DNA of 48,237 nucleotides, taken from Paracoccus shandongensis. Lineage in GTDB: Bacteria > Pseudomonadota > Alphaproteobacteria > Rhodobacterales > Rhodobacteraceae. The stretch is taken from the NCBI RefSeq assembly GCF_017315735.1, contig NZ_JAFLRK010000028.1, positions 1-48,237 on the forward strand, written 5' to 3'. A program made the translations under genes and the position numbers. The notes beneath the pieces were generated by a model. That model did not search any database and was not told the DNA's origin. It was given only the letters and a program-made list of their open reading frames with translations. This document shows, piece after piece, positions 24,973 to 33,804 of the stretch (within the stretch, counting starts at the first letter, position 1; every line of letters begins with the position of its first letter).

Positions 24973-26769
24973 TCAGGCGGGGTCGGGCGGGGGCGGCATG
25001 TCGGTGAACTGCATCCGCGCCAGCCGGGCGTAAAGCCCGCCCTCGGCCACCAGGGCGTCATGGGTGCCCTGCGCCACGATCCGGCCCGCGTCGAAGACCA
25101 CGATGCGGTCGGCCTTCTTCACGGTGGCCAGGCGGTGCGCCACGACAACGGTGGTGCGGCCTTCGGACAGGCGGTTGACGGCGGCCTGGACCAGCGATTC
25201 GGATTCGGCGTCCAGCGCGCTTGTCGCCTCGTCCAGCAGCAGGACGGGGGCGTCGCGCAGGATCGCGCGGGCAATGGCGATGCGCTGGCGCTGGCCGCCC
25301 GACAGCATCACGCCCCGTTCGCCAAGCGACGTGTCGTAGCCCTGCGGCAGGGTGCTGATGAAGTCATGGGCATGGGCGGCGCGGGCGGCGGCCTGGACCT
25401 CCTCGGGTGTGGCGTCGGGGCGGCCCAGGCGGATGTTTTCCAGCGCGGTCGCCGCAAAGATCACCGGATCCTGCGGGACCAGGGCCATGGCCTGCCGGAA
25501 ATCGACGCGCGCCATGTCGCGCAGGTCGATGCCGTCCAGCGCGACGCGCCCCGCCGCCGGATCCCAGAACCGCTGGATCAGCTGGATCACGGTCGTCTTG
25601 CCCGCGCCCGAGGGGCCGACCAGGGCCACCGTCTCGCCCGGCTGGATCGCCAGGCTGACCCCTTCCAGGGCCGAGACATCGGGCCGCGTGGGATAGCGGA
25701 AGCTGACGCCCTCCAGCACGATCTGGCCGCGCACGGGACGGGGCAGGGGCAGGGGCCGGGCGGGATCGGTCAGCGCATCCTCGGCCGCCAGCAGCTCGCC
25801 CAGGCGTTCGGTCGCGCCCGCCGCGCGCTGCAATTCGCCCCAGATTTCCGACAAGGCCCCGGTCGAGCCCGCGACCAGGATCGCATAGATCACGAACTGC
25901 ACCAGCTGGCCCGCCGTCATCACGCCGGTCTGCACGTCCCGCGCGCCGACCCAAAGGACGCCGATCACGCCCGCGAAGATCAGGAAGATCACGATGGCCG
26001 TCATCAGCGCCCGCGTGCGGATCCGCGTCAGGGCCACGTCGAAGGACCGCTCGGTCACGTCGTCGAAGCGCGCGATGCTGCGCGATTCATGGGTATAGGC
26101 CTGCACCGTCTGCGCGGCCAGCAGGGTTTCGGACGCCGTGCCCGAGGACGCCGCGATCCAGTCCTGGTTGGCGCGCGACAGGCCCCGCAGCTTGCGGCCC
26201 AGCACGATGATCGGCACCAGGATCACCGGGATGATCAGCAGCACCAGCCCCATCAGCTTCAGCGAGGTGAAGGCCAGCATCGCCAGCCCGCCCGCCAGGA
26301 TGATCATGTTGCGCAGCGCGATGGACAGCGACGATCCGATCACCGACTGGATCAGCGTGGTGTCGGTGGTGATGCGCGACAGGATCTCGCCCGTCATCAC
26401 ACGCTCGAAAAAGGCGGGGGACAGGGTGATCACGCGGGCGAAGACCGCCTTGCGGATGTCGGCCACGACGCGTTCGCCCAGGCGGGTGACGAAGTAATAC
26501 CGCGCCGCCGTGCCCAGGGCCAGCAGGGCCACGATCAGCAGCGCCGCGCCGAAATACTGGTCCAGCAGCCCCGCGCCGTCGTCGAAATTGTCCACCACGC
26601 GCCGCGCGGCCAGCGGCAGGATCAGGCTGATCGCGCTGGTTCCGGCCAGCGCGACCAGCGCCAGCACCACCTGCAGGCGATAGGGCCTCAGGAACGGTCC
26701 CAAGGCGCGCAGCGCGCCCACGCGCTTGCTGGTGGGCCGGTCGTGGATGATCGTCGTGCCGCGTGCCAT
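24973..26769 (-). CDS. ABC exporter, fused membrane and ATPase domains (MsbA-like)
   Basis: The 598-residue half-transporter has six transmembrane helices in residues 30-310 and a nucleotide-binding domain from about 348. Walker A is GPSGAGKT (385-392), the signature LSGGQ (489-493) and Walker B VLLLDEA (509-515). It should act as a homodimer in the inner membrane. Relatives export lipid or peptides; the substrate here is unknown. It begins 51 bases after mtnN and in the same direction, so it may be cotranscribed. The end is directly adjacent to the convergent CAP gene. Confidence 0.92.
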   Translation of the reverse strand: MARGTTIIHDRPTSKRVGALRALGPFLRPYRLQVVLALVALAGTSAISLILPLAARRVVDNFDDGAGLLDQYFGAALLIVALLALGTAARYYFVTRLGERVVADIRKAVFARVITLSPAFFERVMTGEILSRITTDTTLIQSVIGSSLSIALRNMIILAGGLAMLAFTSLKLMGLVLLIIPVILVPIIVLGRKLRGLSRANQDWIAASSGTASETLLAAQTVQAYTHESRSIARFDDVTERSFDVALTRIRTRALMTAIVIFLIFAGVIGVLWVGARDVQTGVMTAGQLVQFVIYAILVAGSTGALSEIWGELQRAAGATERLGELLAAEDALTDPARPLPLPRPVRGQIVLEGVSFRYPTRPDVSALEGVSLAIQPGETVALVGPSGAGKTTVIQLIQRFWDPAAGRVALDGIDLRDMARVDFRQAMALVPQDPVIFAATALENIRLGRPDATPEEVQAAARAAHAHDFISTLPQGYDTSLGERGVMLSGGQRQRIAIARAILRDAPVLLLDEATSALDAESESLVQAAVNRLSEGRTTVVVAHRLATVKKADRIVVFDAGRIVAQGTHDALVAEGGLYARLARMQFTDMPPPPDPA

Positions 26770-26820
26770 GTCTGCCTTGTCCGGTCGATGTGCCCCCAGG
26801 GGTTTAGGGGCTGGCGGCCC

Positions 26821-27468
26821 TCAGGACAAGCGCGGGGCGCCGGGGATCAGCCTTCCGTCGGCCAGCTGGTCGGCGATCCGGTCCACGGCCAAGGCCAGCT
26901 TTTCGTCGATGATGTGCAGGTATTGCGTCCAGTCCGACAGGTGCTGCAATTCGGCCACGCCATCGGAAATGCCGCGCAGCCCGATCAGCGGCACCCCGAA
27001 ATGCTGGGCCGCGCGCAGATGGGCGAAGGTTTCCATGTCCACCATGTCCTCGGCCACGGTGTCATAGGCTGCGCCGCTGACGATGTTGGCGCCGGTGGAC
27101 AGCGTGGCGCCCGTGATGCCTTCGACCCGGTGGGGCAATTCGACGCGGACCGGCAGATCCAGCAAGGGCGTGCGCCCCTTCTCGAACCCCAGGGGGGAGG
27201 CGTCCATGTCGCGATAGGCGACCGCCGTGACCTGATAGACCTCGGCCTGTTCCAGCCGCGCGGACCCCGCTGACCCCAGCGAGACGATCAGGCGCGGCGG
27301 TTCCGCCATCCCGGCCAGGGCGGCGGTCAGCTGCACCGCGCCCTCGACCGGGCCGATGCCGGTGATCAGGGGGTCGATGCGGGCGCGCAGGGCGGGGCCG
27401 TATTCGGCCGGGGCCGCCATGACGAACAGGACGGGAATATCCGCGATGCGGGTGGGGGTCTTGGTCAT
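26821..27468 (-). CDS. mtnN: 5'-methylthioadenosine/S-adenosylhomocysteine nucleosidase-like protein
   Basis: The 215-residue protein has the PNP/UDP phosphorylase fold. FVMAAPAEYGPAL supplies the N-terminal acidic residue, LVSLGSAGSA-type glycine loop (IVSLGSAGSARL) binds the ribose side, MVDMETFAHLRAA carries the Met-Glu ribose contact, and the catalytic Asp is in GLRGISDGVAE. It hydrolyses MTA and SAH and so recycles by-products of SAM reactions. It is shorter than E. coli Pfs by about 17 residues. AGAGGA before the ATG at 27468 fixes the start. Confidence 0.85.
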   Translation of the reverse strand: MTKTPTRIADIPVLFVMAAPAEYGPALRARIDPLITGIGPVEGAVQLTAALAGMAEPPRLIVSLGSAGSARLEQAEVYQVTAVAYRDMDASPLGFEKGRTPLLDLPVRVELPHRVEGITGATLSTGANIVSGAAYDTVAEDMVDMETFAHLRAAQHFGVPLIGLRGISDGVAELQHLSDWTQYLHIIDEKLALAVDRIADQLADGRLIPGAPRLS

Positions 27469-27570
27469 GGATCCTCTTTGCGCTGGCCTTCGCAGGGGTG
27501 GCACGGGGCGGTGCCGCGGGTCAAGCATTGGGCCTTGCGGGGCGCGCGGCATCCGTGGCAAGGGCGCGCC

Positions 27571-28671
27571 ATGGGCAAGGTCAGCGATCTTTATCGGCAG
27601 CGCGTGGCGGAAGGGCGGATCCGGCCCGACACCGCCCAGCAATCCGTGCTGCCGCACCTGGACCGGGTTCTGGACGACATGGCCGCCGCGCCGGTGCCGG
27701 AAAAACGGTCGGCCTGGCGCGCCTTTCTGGGGGTGGGCAGCCCGCCGCCCGCGCCTGCGGCCCGGGGGCTGTATCTGTGGGGCGGGGTCGGGCGCGGCAA
27801 GTCGATGCTGATGGACCTGATGGCCGAGGCCGCGACCGTTCCCGTGCGCCGCGTCCATTTCCACGAATTCATGCAGGAAATCCAGGCCGGTCTGAACCGC
27901 GCCCGCCAGCGGGGCGAGCAGGACACGGTGCGCCCCGTGGCGCTGGAGGTCGCGGCCACCGTCCGCCTGCTGTGCTTTGACGAGATGCAGATCACCGACA
28001 TCGCGGACGCGATGATCGTGGGGCGGCTGTTCCAGGTGCTGCTGGAACAGGGGGTGGTGATCGTCACGACCTCGAACCGGGTGCCCGAGGATCTGTACAA
28101 GCACGGGCTGAACCGGCAGTTGTTCCTGCCCTTCATCGCCCTGATCCGCCAGCGGCTTGAGGTCGTGTGCCTGGACAGCGCCGTGGATCATCGGCAGGGA
28201 CGGGCGACAGGCGGCCCCGTCTGGTTCTGCCCGGCGGATGCAAGCGCCAAGGCGGCGATGGACGCGATCTGGGACGATCTGACGGGCGGGGCCGCAGGCG
28301 AGGCCCGCCGGATCGAGGTCGGAGGGCGCAGCTTCACCCTGCCGCAGTTCGCGGATGGCGTGGGCCGGTCGGGCTTCTGGGATCTCTGCGGCAAGCCCTT
28401 GGGACCGGCGGATTACCTGGCCCTGTCGCGCGAGGTGTCCGTGCTGATGATCGACGGGATCCCCCGGCTGTCGGCGTCGAACTACAACGAGGCCAAGCGG
28501 TTCGTGACCCTGATCGACGCGCTTTACGAGGCCAAGGTGCGGCTGATCGCCAGCGGCGCGGACCAGCCCGAGCAATTGTACAACGAGGGCGAGGGCAGCT
28601 TCGAGTTCGAGCGCACCGCCAGCCGCTTGCGGGAAATGCAGGACGCGGGTTGGGGGCGGGACGCGGGGTGA
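27571..28671 (+). CDS. zapE: Cell division ATPase ZapE (AFG1-like)
   Basis: The 366-residue P-loop ATPase has Walker A GGVGRGKS (71-78), Walker B LLCFDE (133-138) and the sensor region VIVTTSNRVPEDLYKHGLNR. This is the full AFG1/ZapE pattern. ZapE associates with the FtsZ ring and lowers FtsZ polymer stability late in division. The ATG at 27571 is preceded by GGCAAGGGCG. It is divergent from mtnN and followed by a strong hairpin. Confidence 0.93.
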   Translation: MGKVSDLYRQRVAEGRIRPDTAQQSVLPHLDRVLDDMAAAPVPEKRSAWRAFLGVGSPPPAPAARGLYLWGGVGRGKSMLMDLMAEAATVPVRRVHFHEFMQEIQAGLNRARQRGEQDTVRPVALEVAATVRLLCFDEMQITDIADAMIVGRLFQVLLEQGVVIVTTSNRVPEDLYKHGLNRQLFLPFIALIRQRLEVVCLDSAVDHRQGRATGGPVWFCPADASAKAAMDAIWDDLTGGAAGEARRIEVGGRSFTLPQFADGVGRSGFWDLCGKPLGPADYLALSREVSVLMIDGIPRLSASNYNEAKRFVTLIDALYEAKVRLIASGADQPEQLYNEGEGSFEFERTASRLREMQDAGWGRDAG

Positions 28672-28684
28672 TCTGGTCGTTGCC

Positions 28685-28719
28685 GGGCGGGAAAAGGAAA
28701 CGCATGCGTTTCCCCGCCC
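28685..28719 (+). terminator. Strong hairpin after zapE
   Basis: It starts 14 bases after the zapE stop. An 18-base perfect palindrome (half-site GGAAACGCA, 28696-28713) is flanked by GGGCGGG and CCCGCCC arms. There is no T-run. A terminator or mRNA-stabilising structure is likely. Confidence 0.55.
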
Positions 28720-28794
28720 GCCACGCGGCGGTGCAACGAGAGACGGTTCAGCTTGGTGACCACATGAGGCCAGCGCCCGACCCGGTGGACGTGA

Positions 28795-28822
28795 AGCGCC
28801 CGCCGAGGGCGGGGCGGGCGCT
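28795..28822. repeat. Inverted repeat at the left edge of repeat copy B
   Basis: AGCGCCCGCC (28795-28804) and GGCGGGCGCT (28813-28822) form a perfect ten-base stem with an eight-base loop. It overlaps the first bases of the 83-base repeat and has no equivalent beside copy A. Confidence 0.5.
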
Positions 28823-28898
28823 GGCCGGGCCTTTGAGCCCCGACGGTTCCGGTGGTCAGGGCATCGCGTGGCGAAGGCGATGGCCTTCGCCAATCGGA
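28816..28898. repeat. Intergenic 83-base repeat, copy B
   Basis: Same length, orientation and ends as copy A (4892-4974). Again it lies just before the end of a leftward gene (folC) and after the end of a rightward gene (zapE). The second hairpin is conserved and one pair longer here: TGGCGAAGGC/GCCTTCGCCA at 28869-28892 around loop GATG. The first hairpin is degraded, since the right arm reads AGCCCCGAC. Confidence 0.75.
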
Positions 28899-28902
28899 CG
28901 TC

Positions 28903-30174
28903 TCAGCCGTTTTCCCGCAGCACCCGGCCCGCCAGATACAGCGATCCGCAGATGAGGATCCGCGCCTTGGGATCGCGGTCCACGATCCCCTTGATGGCCG
29001 CAGCGGCATCCTGCGCGGTCGTGGCATCCAGGCCGACGCTGGCGGCCACCCCTGCCGTGGTTTCGGCGGGCAGGGTGTTGGGTTCCCCCGGAATGTCGAT
29101 GGCCGTCAGGGAACGGGCATGGACCGCCAGGGGCCGCAGATAGCCCGAGATGTCCTTGGTGTTCAGCATCCCGCAGACCAGATGCGTGGGCTTGCGCGGC
29201 ATGGCGGCCAGCGTCGCGGCCAAAGCCTCGCCCCCCGCCGGGTTGTGTCCGCCGTCCAGCCACAGTTCAGCCTGGGGGCCTGCCAGATCGACCAGGGGAC
29301 CGCGCCTCAGGCGCTGCATCCGGGCGGGCCATTCGGCCTGCGTCACCGCCGCGCGAGCCTGCGCATCCGTCGCGCCCAGGTGGCGCAGGGCGGCCAGCGC
29401 GGTGCCCGCGTTCTGGATCTGGTGCGGGCCGATCAGGTTCGGCAGCGGCAGGTCCCACAAGCCATGGTCGTCCTGATAGACCATGCCGTCGCGGTCGGGC
29501 GCGATCATCCAGTGCTGGCCATGGGCGAAGACCGGCGCGGTCAGGCCCGAGGCCCTGGCCTCGATCACGCGCAGGGCCTCATCGTCCTGGGGACCGACGA
29601 TCACCGGCACGCCGCGCTTGATGATCCCGGCCTTTTCACCGGCGATCAAGGGCAGGGTGTCGCCCAGGTATTGCGTGTGGTCGATGCTGACCGGGGTGAT
29701 GACCGTCAGGCGGGGGCTGTCGATTATGTTGGTGGCGTCCAGCCTGCCGCCGAGGCCCACCTCCAGCAGCGTGTAATCGGCGGGGGAGCGGGAAAAGGCG
29801 AGGAAGGCCGCCGCCGTGGTGATCTCGAAGAAGGTGATCGGCTGGCCCGCGTTGGCGGCCTCGCATTCCTCCAGCGCCGCCGCCAGGTCGGCTTCGGCGA
29901 TCAGCTCGCCCGCCAGCCGGATGCGTTCGTGGAACCGCGCCAGATGGGGCGAGGTATAGGCGTGGACGCGGGCGCCCCCCGCCTCAAGCCCCGCGCGGAT
30001 CATCGCCTGGGTGCTGCCCTTGCCGTTGGTGCCCGCGATATGGATCACCGGCGGGATGCGGCGTTCAGGGTGGCCGAGAGCCGCTAGCAGCCGGTGCATC
30101 CGGTCCAGCGACAGGTCGATGACCTTGGGATGCAAGGACATCAGGCGGCCGAGGATGGCGTCGGAATGGCTCAT
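28903..30174 (-). CDS. folC: Bifunctional folylpolyglutamate synthase/dihydrofolate synthase
   Basis: The 423-residue Mur-ligase-family enzyme adds glutamate to dihydropteroate and to folates. The ATP loop is HIAGTNGKGST (45-55). TSPHLARFHERI and EVGLGGRLDATNII are the FolC hallmarks, and LDGGHNPAG marks the C-terminal domain. The start ATG is at 30174. It lies downstream of accD in the same direction, a classic accD-folC arrangement, with hairpin-element copy 2 in the 59-base gap. Confidence 0.95.
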   Translation of the reverse strand: MSHSDAILGRLMSLHPKVIDLSLDRMHRLLAALGHPERRIPPVIHIAGTNGKGSTQAMIRAGLEAGGARVHAYTSPHLARFHERIRLAGELIAEADLAAALEECEAANAGQPITFFEITTAAAFLAFSRSPADYTLLEVGLGGRLDATNIIDSPRLTVITPVSIDHTQYLGDTLPLIAGEKAGIIKRGVPVIVGPQDDEALRVIEARASGLTAPVFAHGQHWMIAPDRDGMVYQDDHGLWDLPLPNLIGPHQIQNAGTALAALRHLGATDAQARAAVTQAEWPARMQRLRRGPLVDLAGPQAELWLDGGHNPAGGEALAATLAAMPRKPTHLVCGMLNTKDISGYLRPLAVHARSLTAIDIPGEPNTLPAETTAGVAASVGLDATTAQDAAAAIKGIVDRDPKARILICGSLYLAGRVLRENG

Positions 30175-30184
30175 GGCAGATCAA

Positions 30185-30233
30185 GCCGGGGGCCAGCCCC
30201 CGGACCCCCGGGATATTTGGATGAAGAAGAAAC
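30185..30233. repeat. CCGGGATATTT hairpin element, copy 2
   Basis: It lies between accD and folC. The hairpin is CCGGGGGC-ca-GCCCCCGG (30186-30203), followed by ACCCCCGGGATATTTG, matching copy 1 at 9167-9212. Because it separates two cotranscribed leftward genes it may attenuate or process the accD-folC transcript. Confidence 0.65.
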
Positions 30234-31154
30234 CTATTCGGCGGGCGCGGGTTCGGGGTGGACCGGCGGGGCGGCGGGCGCGGGCAGGTCGGCGCGGGTG
30301 GGCGCGGACAGGCCGCCCATCATGCGCAGGATCGAGACGAGTTCGTCGCGCAGCTGCTTGCGATGCGTCACGCGGTCCAGCATCCCGTGTTCCAGCAGGT
30401 ATTCGGCGCGCTGGAAGCCTTCGGGCAGTTTCTCACGGATGGTCTGCTCGATCACGCGGGGACCGGCGAAGCAGATCAGCGCATTGGGTTCCGCGATCTG
30501 GATGTCGCCCAGCATGGCATAGCTGGCGGTCACGCCCCCGGTGGTCGGGTGGGTCAGCACGACGATATAGGGCAGGCCCGCCTCGCGCAGCATTTCCACG
30601 GCCACCGTGGTGCGGGGCATCTGCATCAGCGACAGGATGCCTTCCTGCATCCGCGCGCCGCCCGCGGCGGAAAACAGCACCAGCGGGCGTTTCGTCTTTA
30701 CCGCCCGTTCGGCGGCGGCGATGATGGCATTGCCCACATACATGCCCATCGACCCGCCCATGAAGCTGAAGTCCTGGGCGGCGGCGATGATGGGGGTGCG
30801 GCCGACCTGGCCCTCGGCCACCAGCATCGCTTCTTTTTCGCCCGTGGCCTTTTGCGCGGCCTTCATGCGGTCGGGGTATTTCTTCTGGTCGCGGAATTGC
30901 AGCGGGTCGGCGACGGGTTCGGGCACCTTCACCTCGACAAAGGCGCCGCCGTCGAACAGCGCGGCGAAGCGGTCGCGCGGGCTGATCGCCAGGTGATGGT
31001 CGCAGCTGGTGCAGACGTTCAGGTTGTCCGACAGTTCGCGGTGAAACAGCATCGTGCCGCATTCGGGGCATTTGGTCCACAGGTTCTCGGGCACCTCGCG
31101 GCGCGAGAACAGCGAATTGATGCGCGGGCGGACATAGTTGGTGATCCAGTTCAT
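30234..31154 (-). CDS. accD: Acetyl-CoA carboxylase carboxyltransferase subunit beta
   Basis: The 306-residue protein carries the N-terminal zinc ribbon (Cys29, Cys32, Cys48, Cys51) and the crotonase-like carboxyltransferase core with [16 protein letters not shown] and [20 protein letters not shown]. With AccA it transfers the carboxyl group from biotin to acetyl-CoA, the first step in fatty-acid synthesis. The ATG at 31154 was chosen because [12 protein letters not shown] is the family N-terminus; a longer frame exists upstream but crosses the promoter. The C-terminal 25 residues are Pro/Ala-rich and probably disordered. Confidence 0.95.
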   Translation of the reverse strand: MNWITNYVRPRINSLFSRREVPENLWTKCPECGTMLFHRELSDNLNVCTSCDHHLAISPRDRFAALFDGGAFVEVKVPEPVADPLQFRDQKKYPDRMKAAQKATGEKEAMLVAEGQVGRTPIIAAAQDFSFMGGSMGMYVGNAIIAAAERAVKTKRPLVLFSAAGGARMQEGILSLMQMPRTTVAVEMLREAGLPYIVVLTHPTTGGVTASYAMLGDIQIAEPNALICFAGPRVIEQTIREKLPEGFQRAEYLLEHGMLDRVTHRKQLRDELVSILRMMGGLSAPTRADLPAPAAPPVHPEPAPAE

Positions 31155-31186
31155 GCGCGGCGGCCCTTGGCTGTTTTCAAGCCCCC

Positions 31187-31215
31187 GAAATAGGCCGCGA
31201 CGGGGGGAATTGCAA
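31187..31215 (-). promoter_or_regulatory. Candidate sigma-70 promoter of accD-folC with overlapping palindrome
   Basis: On the minus strand TTGCAA (31215-31210) and TATTTC (31192-31187) are 17 bases apart, giving a leader of about 27 bases before accD. The -35 lies within a perfect ten-base palindrome, AATTGCAATT (31208-31217), which could be an operator. Confidence 0.4.
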
Positions 31216-31236
31216 TTGCCGCGGCGGGCGGGAATG

Positions 31237-32673
31237 ATGCGCCCCATGTGGGCCTCGTTCCTCGTCATGCTGCATACGACGGTCACGCTGGCCCTGATCG
31301 CGCGGGTGCTGATCCGGCCGCGGCTGGACCCCTCGGTGCGCCTTGCCTGGATCATGGTGATCGAGGCGCTGCCCCTGGTCGGCATCCTGGCCTATGTCCT
31401 GTTCGGCGAGGTGCGGCTGAACCAGGCCGAGGTGCAGCGCATGGCCGATGTGCGCGACCGGCTGACCAACCTGCGCGTCCCGAACCCCGCCGTGATCGCG
31501 GAACCGCCCCCTTACGCGCAGCCGGTGGTGGCGGCCAATGCGGCGGTGGGCGGAATGCCCGCGCTGTCGGGCAACCGCATCCACCTGCTGGAAGAAGGCG
31601 ACGAGGCCATCGACCGCATGATCGACGCCATCGACCGGGCCGTGGATCACGTCCATGTCCTGTTCTACATCTGGCTGGCCGACCATTCGGGGCAAAAGGT
31701 GGCCGAGGCCGTGGCCCGCGCCGCAAGGCGCGGCGTCGAATGCCGGGTGATCGTCGATGCGCTTGGCTCTCGCGGGTTGGTGCGGTCGCCCTTGTGGACG
31801 CAGATGCAGGAGGCGGGGGCCGAATGCGTCACCGCCTTTCCCTGGGGCCTGCCCTTCATCAGCGTGCTGTTCCGCAGGCTGGATCTGCGCAATCACCGCA
31901 AGATCCTGGTGGTGGACAACCGCGTGACCTTTTCGGGCAGCCGCAACTGCGCCGACATGGCCTTCGCCATCAAGCCGCGCTTCGCCCCCTGGGTCGATAT
32001 CCTGATGTCGGTCGAAGGCCCGGTGGTGCGGCAGTTCCAGTCGGTCTTTTTGGGCGACTGGATGAGCTATACGGGCAAGGATCTGGGCGACATGCTGTTG
32101 CCCGTGGCCCCCGTCGCCGATCCGGGCGAGGTCGCGCAGGTCATTCCCACCGGGCCGGACCGGCGGCAGGGTTCGATTTCCGACTGCCTGGCCGGGATGC
32201 TGCACACGGCGCGCGACCGGGTGGTGATCACCACCCCCTATTATGTCCCGGACGTGGCGCTGGACGCCGCCGTGCGCGCCGCCGCCCGGCGGGGGGTCGA
32301 GGTGACGATGATCCTGCCCGCCCGCAACGATTCCCTTGTGGTGGGCGCGACCAGCCAGGGGTTCTATTACGGGCTTTTGTCGGCGGGCGCGCGGATCCTG
32401 CTGTTCCAGGACGGCTTGCTGCATTCCAAGATCATGACCGTGGACGGCCGCATGGGCATGGTCGGCAGCGCCAACCTGGACCGCCGCAGCTTCGAGTTGA
32501 ACTATGAGGTGAACATGGCTGTCTTCGACCGGGAATTCATCGAGGAACTGGACGCCCGCCAGGACAGCTATGCGGCACGCTCGCGCGAGATCACGCTGGA
32601 GGAGGTCCGCGCCTGGTCCATCTTTCGCAGGCTGCGCAACAACCTGCTGGCGCTGGCCTCGCCGCTGTTGTGA
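31237..32673 (+). CDS. cls: Cardiolipin synthase (phospholipase D family)
   Basis: This protein of about 478 residues has two N-terminal membrane helices and two PLD domains. Its HKD motifs are HRKILVVD (about 220) and HSKIMTVD (about 396), each followed by the usual GS-N pattern (SGSRNCAD and [10 protein letters not shown]). It makes cardiolipin from two phosphatidylglycerols at the inner membrane. Several in-frame ATGs (31234, 31237, 31246) are possible; relatives often begin near the Met-Trp at 31246. It is divergent from accD. phhB follows nine bases after its stop. Confidence 0.92.
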   Translation: MRPMWASFLVMLHTTVTLALIARVLIRPRLDPSVRLAWIMVIEALPLVGILAYVLFGEVRLNQAEVQRMADVRDRLTNLRVPNPAVIAEPPPYAQPVVAANAAVGGMPALSGNRIHLLEEGDEAIDRMIDAIDRAVDHVHVLFYIWLADHSGQKVAEAVARAARRGVECRVIVDALGSRGLVRSPLWTQMQEAGAECVTAFPWGLPFISVLFRRLDLRNHRKILVVDNRVTFSGSRNCADMAFAIKPRFAPWVDILMSVEGPVVRQFQSVFLGDWMSYTGKDLGDMLLPVAPVADPGEVAQVIPTGPDRRQGSISDCLAGMLHTARDRVVITTPYYVPDVALDAAVRAAARRGVEVTMILPARNDSLVVGATSQGFYYGLLSAGARILLFQDGLLHSKIMTVDGRMGMVGSANLDRRSFELNYEVNMAVFDREFIEELDARQDSYAARSREITLEEVRAWSIFRRLRNNLLALASPLL

Positions 32674-32682
32674 GGGGATGGC

Positions 32683-32961
32683 ATGACCGAGGATGACATT
32701 GCGGCGCGGCTGGCGGCCCTAAGGGGCTGGTCCCTGTCGCCGGACGGCCGGGCGATCATCCGGCGCTTCGACGTCAAGGGCTTTGCCAAGGCCGTCGAGA
32801 TGGCGAACCTGGCGGCCTGGCTGGGCGCCAAGCGGAACCATCATCCCGACGTGCGCTTTGGCTGGGGCTATTGCGAGGTGGCCTTCACCACCCATGACGC
32901 GGGCGGGCTGACGGATGCGGATTTCGCCGCCGCCGCCCGGCTTGACGAATTGCTCGCCTAG
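32683..32961 (+). CDS. phhB: 4a-hydroxytetrahydrobiopterin dehydratase (pterin-4a-carbinolamine dehydratase)
   Basis: At 92 residues this is full length for the PCD/DCoH family. The active-site block is AKRNHHPDVRFGW, followed by the conserved THDAGGLTDADFAAAARLDEL. The enzyme dehydrates the pterin carbinolamine formed by aromatic amino acid hydroxylases. AGGGGATG precedes the ATG at 32683. No phenylalanine hydroxylase gene is in the window; molybdopterin-related roles have been proposed for orphans of this family. Confidence 0.9.
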   Translation: MTEDDIAARLAALRGWSLSPDGRAIIRRFDVKGFAKAVEMANLAAWLGAKRNHHPDVRFGWGYCEVAFTTHDAGGLTDADFAAAARLDELLA

Positions 32962-33019
32962 GGATTGTTCGCGCCAAGGTTGCAGTCTATCCACGCGGGG
33001 AACGCACAAGGGACCCTGA

Positions 33020-33793
33020 ATGGTCAAGCAACTGCTGCATATCCTGGGCCGCCATCGGGATCGCATCGATTGGGCCCGCCTGGCTGACAAGCAGGACCGC
33101 ACGCCGCGTCCTGTCGATCCCGAACTGCGCGAACGGGCGCGGATCCTGCATCGGCAACTGTCGCGGTTCCTGCAGGCATCCGACCCGTGGATGCTGCGCA
33201 AGGACGGGGTGTCGGACGCCGACCTGCCCCCCGGCACGGACTGGCACTGGCGCCCGCACCTGCTGCGGGGCCAGATCAGCCCGCAGGCCATCGCCTCGCC
33301 CGCGAACGGGCAACGGTTGGGCGAGGATGCGGCCTTGTGGCACGACTGCCGGCACGGCGCGCTGATCCTGCGCCAGTCGCTGCGGCCGCAGACGGGGCAG
33401 GGCGCAAGCTATGGCCTGCGGGTCGAGATGCTGGGATCGACCTGCAGCTTCCTGGCTTTGGCGCTGGAATTGCCGGGCGATGCGCTGGACGGCCTGGGCT
33501 CGGACCGGGTGCTGCTGCTGGACACGGTGATGGATGCGGAACGCCCGATCACGATCTATGCCCGCATCAACCTAGTGCAGGGGCCGAACACCGAAACCAT
33601 GCTGCGCCAGCTTGGCCATCCGGTCGAAGGCCAGGGCGCCGTGCGCCGGGCCGAGTTCGACCTGGCCTATGCCGATCTGGCGCACCGGCCGATCGAGCGG
33701 GCCTGGCTGGATCTTATCTTTGAATCGCCGCGCATGAATGCGGTCAGCATCAACGACGCGGTGGTGTCGCACCATCCGCGCGCACAAACCTGA
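33020..33793 (+). CDS. Uncharacterised protein, resembles DUF6478 of Rhodobacterales
   Basis: The 257-residue soluble protein has no signal peptide or membrane segment. The N-terminus is basic and helical; the middle has a WHWRPHLLRGQ block and a HDCRHGALILRQS block; the rest looks like an alpha/beta domain rich in short hydrophobic strands (VLLLDTVM, ITIYARINLV). I recall similar proteins in Rhodobacterales under DUF6478 but cannot confirm this. The following gene starts 11 bases after its stop, so the two form a unit. Confidence 0.7.
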   Translation: MVKQLLHILGRHRDRIDWARLADKQDRTPRPVDPELRERARILHRQLSRFLQASDPWMLRKDGVSDADLPPGTDWHWRPHLLRGQISPQAIASPANGQRLGEDAALWHDCRHGALILRQSLRPQTGQGASYGLRVEMLGSTCSFLALALELPGDALDGLGSDRVLLLDTVMDAERPITIYARINLVQGPNTETMLRQLGHPVEGQGAVRRAEFDLAYADLAHRPIERAWLDLIFESPRMNAVSINDAVVSHHPRAQT

Positions 33794-33804
33794 AGGGGGC
33801 GGCG

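Noticed and set aside
25060..27273. A 737-codon open frame on the plus strand under the ABC exporter and mtnN
   Set aside because: Same cause: antisense of conserved genes, low-complexity Gln/Arg/His-rich product, no ribosome site.
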